Below are positions 7,233-10,682 of a stretch of 10,682 bases of DNA, piece after piece. Each line of letters begins with the position of its first letter. The stretch's first letter is position 1. Position numbers and translations under genes: made by a program. This DNA is from Cylindrodendrum hubeiense (taxonomy: Eukaryota > Ascomycota > Sordariomycetes > Hypocreales > Nectriaceae). The notes beneath the pieces were generated by a model. That model ran no database searches. It had not been told where the DNA came from and saw only the letters and a list, made by a program, of their open reading frames with translations. The DNA lies in contig JAANBB010000785.1 in NCBI GenBank assembly GCA_014621425.1, forward strand, positions 1 through 10,682, written 5' to 3'.

Positions 7233-9187
7233 GACTCCTCAACACCAAGACGCTGGAGCTGGAAGACGTGGGGGGCGAGCCTGGGAGCTATGCCATCCTG
7301 TCGCATACGTGGGGCCAGGATGAGGTGCTGTTCGACGACGTGCGCAACCAGGAGCGCCTGCGAGAAATCCGCTGGAAAAACACGACAGGCTATCACAAGG
7401 TGGCGAGGACCTGTGAGACGGCGCTGAAGCAGGGCTTCACGCACGTGTGGATTGACACATGCTGCATCGACAAGAGCAGCAGTGCGGAGGTGTCCGAAGC
7501 CATCAATTCCATGTTTGGGTGGTACAGGGATGCAGCCGCATGCTATGCGTACCTGTCCGACGTGACGGTCCGCCACGACGGTGCCATGGAGAACTTCGAG
7601 TCCAGCCGCTGGTTCACGCGGGGGTGGACGCTGCAGGAGCTGGTCGCACCCGATGACGTCGAGTTCTTCGGCCGTGACTGGGCGCCGCTGGGCACGCGGA
7701 GCAGCCTCTCGGCACGCATCAGCCGCATCACCGGCATCAACGAGGCGCTGCTGACCGGGCGGGAGCTGTCCAAGCGGAGGCGGCACAACCTGGCGCAGCT
7801 GCTCTACCAGGAGAACATTGCTACGCGGATGAGCTGGGCCTCGTACCGGGACACGACCCGCCGCGAGGACATGGCGTACTCCCTGATGGGCATCTTTGGC
7901 GTCAACATGACCATCCTTTACGGTGAAGGCAACAGGGCTTTCCTGCGGCTGCAGGAGGAGATCCTCAAGACGTCGCAGGACCAGTCAATGCTCATATGGA
8001 GGACATCGCTGTCCGCGGACGGGTCAGAGTCGATGCGCCGGATGCACTACTTTGCCGACTCGCCCAAGCACTTCAACCTACGGACATTTGGCGGCCAGGA
8101 GGATCCCGCACGGTTCGGGATGATGATGACGGCGCGTGGCCTTGAGGTGCGCGTCTGGAAATGCCCCTGCCGAGTAACGTACTCGACCCGGAACGGCGGG
8201 ACCGAGAAGGGCAAGGAGGAGGGCCAGTGGCTCGCTGTGCTCGACTGCAGCCTGTCGTCGGACACGTTGGCGCGAGCCGCCATTCTCCTCGAGGCCAGTG
8301 CCGGGGGAGGCGTTGCATTCCGGCGCTTGCACCCGAACCTCATAATGATCATCGAGCCCAAGCGATCTGGGTTCCTCATGGCCGATGGCGAGATGCCCGG
8401 CTATCGCAGCAGTGAGTACAATATGTCTGGAGGGGTCGAAACCGGTGGCGGATTTGGGAGTCGACGCTGACACAACAGGACAAATCAGAGATTCAGTCAG
8501 TTGAATACGATCCAGGAGATCTAAATAAAGAAACTATTGTGCTGGAAAGTTCACAAGACGGACCAGTGGCACGAGGAGTGTTTCCGTTTAAGCTCAGCCT
8601 ACCGCCGAAGAACAGCAGTATTCAGCAACGGGCGGCATACACAGGATCACGGAGATATATCAGCTCAGAGCACATCGCATTCATGTCGATAGACAACCCG
8701 ATCTACGGGGTGGTGTTCCTCAGCGCCGGCCGGGCCGCGAGTTCCTCATATGGTGGGGTCTCGTGGAACTGGGGTCGGCCATGTCGCTGATGCACGACGA
8801 CCGTGGTGCGCCGCGGCTCTGGGACAACAGCATCCCGGTGTGCTTCATCCAGTCGTGGCCGAACCTGACGGGGNCCCCGACTTCCACCCGGAGCTGGCGG
8901 ACCAGCTCGCGGGCGACGTGCTCAACGAGGAGCTCCGGCTGCCGTGGCTCACGGGCGCGGCGCCCAAGGTGGTGGACGCGGAGGACGGGCTGGACCTGGA
9001 ACCGCCGGCGCCGTCAGAGCGGCCGATGATCTCGAGCGTGGTAATAGGGCTGTTCATGCAGCGCGCCCGACCAATGGTCGAGAGCGTGTGCGGCGGAGTC
9101 AAGATCCGGGCGACGATGAAGCGGGCCGAGTTTCTGGGGCGGCTTGCGTGTGAGATGGAGGTGGAGGTGGTGGAAAAAGATTACTAG
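7229..9187 (+). CDS. HET-domain (heterokaryon incompatibility) protein, one intron, two apparent frame breaks
   Basis: Exon 1 (7229-8411) encodes the HET domain (PF06985 type). It opens MRLLNTKTLELED, a usual start for this family. Hallmark blocks are YAILSHTWG at 21-29, WIDTCCIDK at 74-82, RGWTLQEL at 131-138 and YSLMGIFGVNMTILYGEG at 217-234. An in-frame TGA 12 nt upstream fixes the start. HET proteins trigger cell death in fungal nonself recognition; many paralogues have no known partner. After an intron (8412-8488) the reading continues in one frame to about 8730 (YGVVFLSAG), then in the -1 frame (GREFLIWWGLVELGSAMSLM) to 8873, then again -1 at the N (PDFHPELADQLAG) to TAG at 9187. Each segment has nearly all G/C third positions in its own frame. 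Supplying one base at each break would give about 627 residues, a normal HET-protein size. As written, the frame stops at about 8790. Sequencing error is my first reading and a broken allele the second. Confidence 0.85.
8412..8488 (+). other. Intron of the HET gene (77 bp)
   Basis: Donor GTGAGT at 8412, branch site CTGAC at 8467-8471, acceptor ATCAG ending at 8488. The nearer CAG ending at 8478 is only 8 nt past the branch A and would put exon 2 in a frame with a TGA within eight codons; the 8488 acceptor keeps the open frame (RSS-K-IQSVEYD). An AG at 8500 would also keep frame and is a less likely alternative. Unspliced, the frame ends at 8470. Confidence 0.7.
8728..8738 (+). other. Apparent frame break 1 in the HET gene
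   Basis: Coding signal moves from the frame ending ATC TAC GGG GTG GTG TTC to the frame reading GAG TTC CTC ATA TGG TGG. The change falls within the G/C-rich run at 8725-8738 and corresponds to one missing base. If not an error, the protein would end about 20 residues later at the stop near 8790. Confidence 0.65.
8871..8878 (+). other. Ambiguous base and apparent frame break 2 in the HET gene
   Basis: The only N of the window (8874) sits between GGGG-type and CCCC runs (GGG-N-CCCC). The frame before it (IQSWPNLTG) and the frame after it (PDFHPELADQ) differ by one missing base, so the N probably marks an unresolved homopolymer stretch. Confidence 0.75.
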
Positions 9188-10062
9188 GTGGTGATCCAGG
9201 TGAGGGAGCGCAATCTATAGATAATTATACTATATACATGTGCCTGTACATTTTTGGCCGTCTTGTTTGCATCTTTCGGTGCCGAGCTTGGCTATTCACC
9301 TGGTGCTGGGTCATATAAAACCTCGGGAGAGGGTGCTGATGCGGCAGGGTTCCAGACCAAGACTCATCCCCTTATTTCCTGTAATATTGGTTGTTTTGGT
9401 TGGCCGCCAAATGTTGTGCTCGTTCCTGTTTCGGATGCCAACCAGCCACTCTTCAACATGTTCGTGAATCGCCCACCTAGGCTTGCCTTGAGTCCTTGAT
9501 GGTCGATTGCGGGTGGTCAGGTTGCCCCATGGGCAGGCGGAATCTATTTTGAAACCACAGATACTTGATGAAACGGGCGCATGCTTTCCACGATCCGCAA
9601 TTCCAATGCTGGCAGTGTGATAATATGGTCTTGTGCAATTGCGGCGGGAGGACTGCCGACTGCTACGCACCCAAGTAACCACGTTGTAAGGATTGGGGGC
9701 GGTACGCGCAAGCTTGCAATCGATCAACTACGCACACACAGAGGCAAAAGATCAGACAATTGCAGTAAGCTACGTGAGTGAGCCGTACGTAGTGAGCCAT
9801 GCCACACAACTGACAACTGAGTATAAGGTCGGGCTGCACACAGCCCCTTACAAGAAAGTGCCCCTCCCCCCCCTTCTCCTTCGAACAGCAGGTCCCGGGC
9901 TGGGCCGCAAATGCATTCATTCTACGGACATATGGCGAGTTCATGCAATGTGGGATTCCCCAAGAGGGCGAGTCGTGGGCAGCAGGTGGTCCAGGTTGGC
10001 GAGTGGGGAGGGTCCGGGACGGTCGAGGCGGCCGTGGATCGTCATGGACAGCGCAGGCTGCG
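9188..10062. other. Spacer after the HET gene, no supported gene
   Basis: An A/T-rich block at 9213-9238, shortly after the HET stop, probably marks its 3' UTR and poly(A) region. Beyond that, short frames on both strands (for example 9254-9499 and 9311-9727) have no recognisable content. A C-run lies at about 9866. No tRNA or repeat of note is seen in this part. Confidence 0.5.
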
Positions 10063-10132
10063 TCCAGGATGGGATTGGAGTCCAGGATGGGATGGAGGCC
10101 AGGATGGGATAGGAGGGCAGGATGGAGGGCAG
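10063..10132 (+). repeat. Minisatellite, CCAGGATGGGAT(N)GGAG units of 17-18 bp
   Basis: Units lie at 10063-10080, 10081-10097, 10098-10115 and a shortened fourth at 10116-10127, followed by a GGCAG remnant. The shared core is CAGGATGG. Seen directly. Confidence 0.85.
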
Positions 10133-10395
10133 ACAGCAGCTGTCGAAAAGCGCGGGACATGGCGAGAGCGGGCCCCAATCGGAGGCCGGTGGCGATGCGG
10201 ACGCAGCCAATGAGCCGCCATGGAGCCCGCTGTGGACGCATCGACGACAGCGTATCATGGTCGAGGAAAGGGGGGGCTCGCGAGGAATAACAACAACAGC
10301 GACGCATTGCGAAGGGCACCACAACAACAACACGTCGCCATTTCGGTTCGCGCGGTGGGCCTTTTGGTTCTGGGGGGTGTAGTGTACGGGATGTT

Positions 10396-10437
10396 GGGAG
10401 GAGGGGAGGAGAGGAGAGGAGGAGAGGAGGAGAGGAG
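10396..10437 (+). repeat. 42-bp pure purine tract (GGA/GAG microsatellite)
   Basis: An unbroken run of G and A made of GGAG and AGAGG units. Polypurine mirror-like tracts can form triplex (H-DNA) and are often found near fungal promoters. The tract is seen; structure and role are inferred. Confidence 0.85.
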
Positions 10438-10460
10438 CAAAGTGGAAAAAAAGGAATCCG

Positions 10461-10480
10461 AGCTCGCTGTAGTTCGCTGT
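10461..10480 (+). repeat. Two 10-bp direct repeats, AG(C/T)TCGCTGT
   Basis: AGCTCGCTGT at 10461-10470 is followed directly by AGTTCGCTGT at 10471-10480, differing in one base. Confidence 0.7.
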
Positions 10481-10520
10481 AAGTCGGCCGCGGACTCACC
10501 GCCACAGCACAGCAAAAAGC

Positions 10521-10580
10521 ACATCGCAGCACATCGCAGCCCACCACAGCACACCACAGCACACGCACAGCACACACACG
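10521..10580 (+). repeat. CA-rich 10-bp tandem repeat (ACAYCRCAGC) grading into a CA run
   Basis: Four units in exact 10-bp phase: ACATCGCAGC at 10521 and 10531, CCACCACAGC at 10541, ACACCACAGC at 10551. A slipped unit and a CACACACA run follow. Seen directly. Confidence 0.8.
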
Positions 10581-10586
10581 ACACAG

Positions 10587-10682
10587 AATCAGAGATTCCC
10601 GAGCGATTCCCACTCTCCCCCTCCTCCGCTATCTCTCAACCACCGCACCCCCGAGTGGCTCGTGACCCGGCCCAAGGCGGGG
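10587..10682 (+). promoter_or_regulatory. Pyrimidine-rich right edge, possible leader of a gene beyond the window
   Basis: The last 100 bp turn C/T-rich on the + strand (CCACTCTCCCCCTCCTCC at about 10609), lack any ATG, and resemble the leader before the Usp gene. A + strand gene may start just past the right edge. This is inference from composition only. Confidence 0.3.

Noticed and set aside
7088..7786. 232-codon frame antisense to the HET gene
   Set aside because: Shadow of a G/C-rich coding sequence; the + strand carries unmistakable HET motifs.
8709..8730. A second HET intron explaining the first frame change
   Set aside because: The only nearby GT...AG pair encloses about 15 nt, far below the fungal intron minimum.
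8728..8880. Programmed -1 ribosomal frameshifting in the HET gene
   Set aside because: No X-XXY-YYZ slippery heptamer is visible at either break, two shifts in 150 nt would be extraordinary, and one coincides with an N.
9663..10613. 316-codon open frame on the minus strand
   Set aside because: It runs through the minisatellite, the purine tract and the CA repeat, and reads as low-complexity Pro/Ser/Leu/Cys sequence with no family resemblance. Long frames like this arise when composition suppresses stops.
1..10682. tRNA, rRNA, CRISPR array or transposon
   Set aside because: No tRNA B box with matching cloverleaf, no spaced repeat array, and no transposase or reverse transcriptase motif was found on either strand by eye. 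A covariance-model and repeat-library search would settle this.

Overview
The window looks like nuclear DNA of a filamentous ascomycete (Pezizomycotina, probably Sordariomycetes; the genus cannot be called). The evidence is short introns (49, 52 and 77 bp) with GTACGT or GTGAGT donors and CTRAY branch sites, pyrimidine-rich leaders, G/C-rich third codon positions, a fungal HET-domain gene, a protein kinase of a fungal-expanded type, and a nuclear gene for mitochondrial ribosomal protein S7. One base is ambiguous (N at 8874).

Layout: (1) 2-373 (+), the 3' end of the mitochondrial small-subunit ribosomal protein uS7m gene. (2) 795-1601 (-), an intronless 268-residue kinase-like protein with an HND catalytic loop, convergent with uS7m. 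(3) 1602-3483, a gene-poor spacer. (4) 3484-4148, a pyrimidine-rich, ATG-poor leader holding two short upstream ORFs. (5) 4149-6418 (+), a three-exon gene for a 722-residue protein: a long disordered N-terminal half with three RSMLD repeats, then a universal stress protein (UspA-type) domain with an intact ATP-binding signature. (6) 6419-7228, a spacer with a GTGACTG tandem repeat, two dyad motifs and a 36-codon upstream ORF whose stop overlaps the next start (ATGA). (7) 7229-9187 (+), a HET-domain gene with one intron. Its coding signal changes frame at about 8731 and again at the N at 8874, both in the direction of one missing base, so it is either mis-assembled or a recently broken allele. 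(8) 9188-10682, no convincing gene, but several minisatellites and simple repeats, ending in a pyrimidine-rich stretch that may be the leader of a gene beyond the right edge.

The genes do not form an obvious pathway or cluster. uS7m is mitochondrial housekeeping, the kinase-like and Usp proteins suggest signalling or stress roles, and the HET protein belongs to the fungal nonself-recognition and programmed cell death repertoire. I see no clear sign of a wholly new system. The points most worth a second look are the two frame breaks in the HET gene, the ATGA-overlapping upstream ORF before it, the paired upstream ORFs before the Usp gene, and the repeat-bearing disordered arm fused to the Usp domain.
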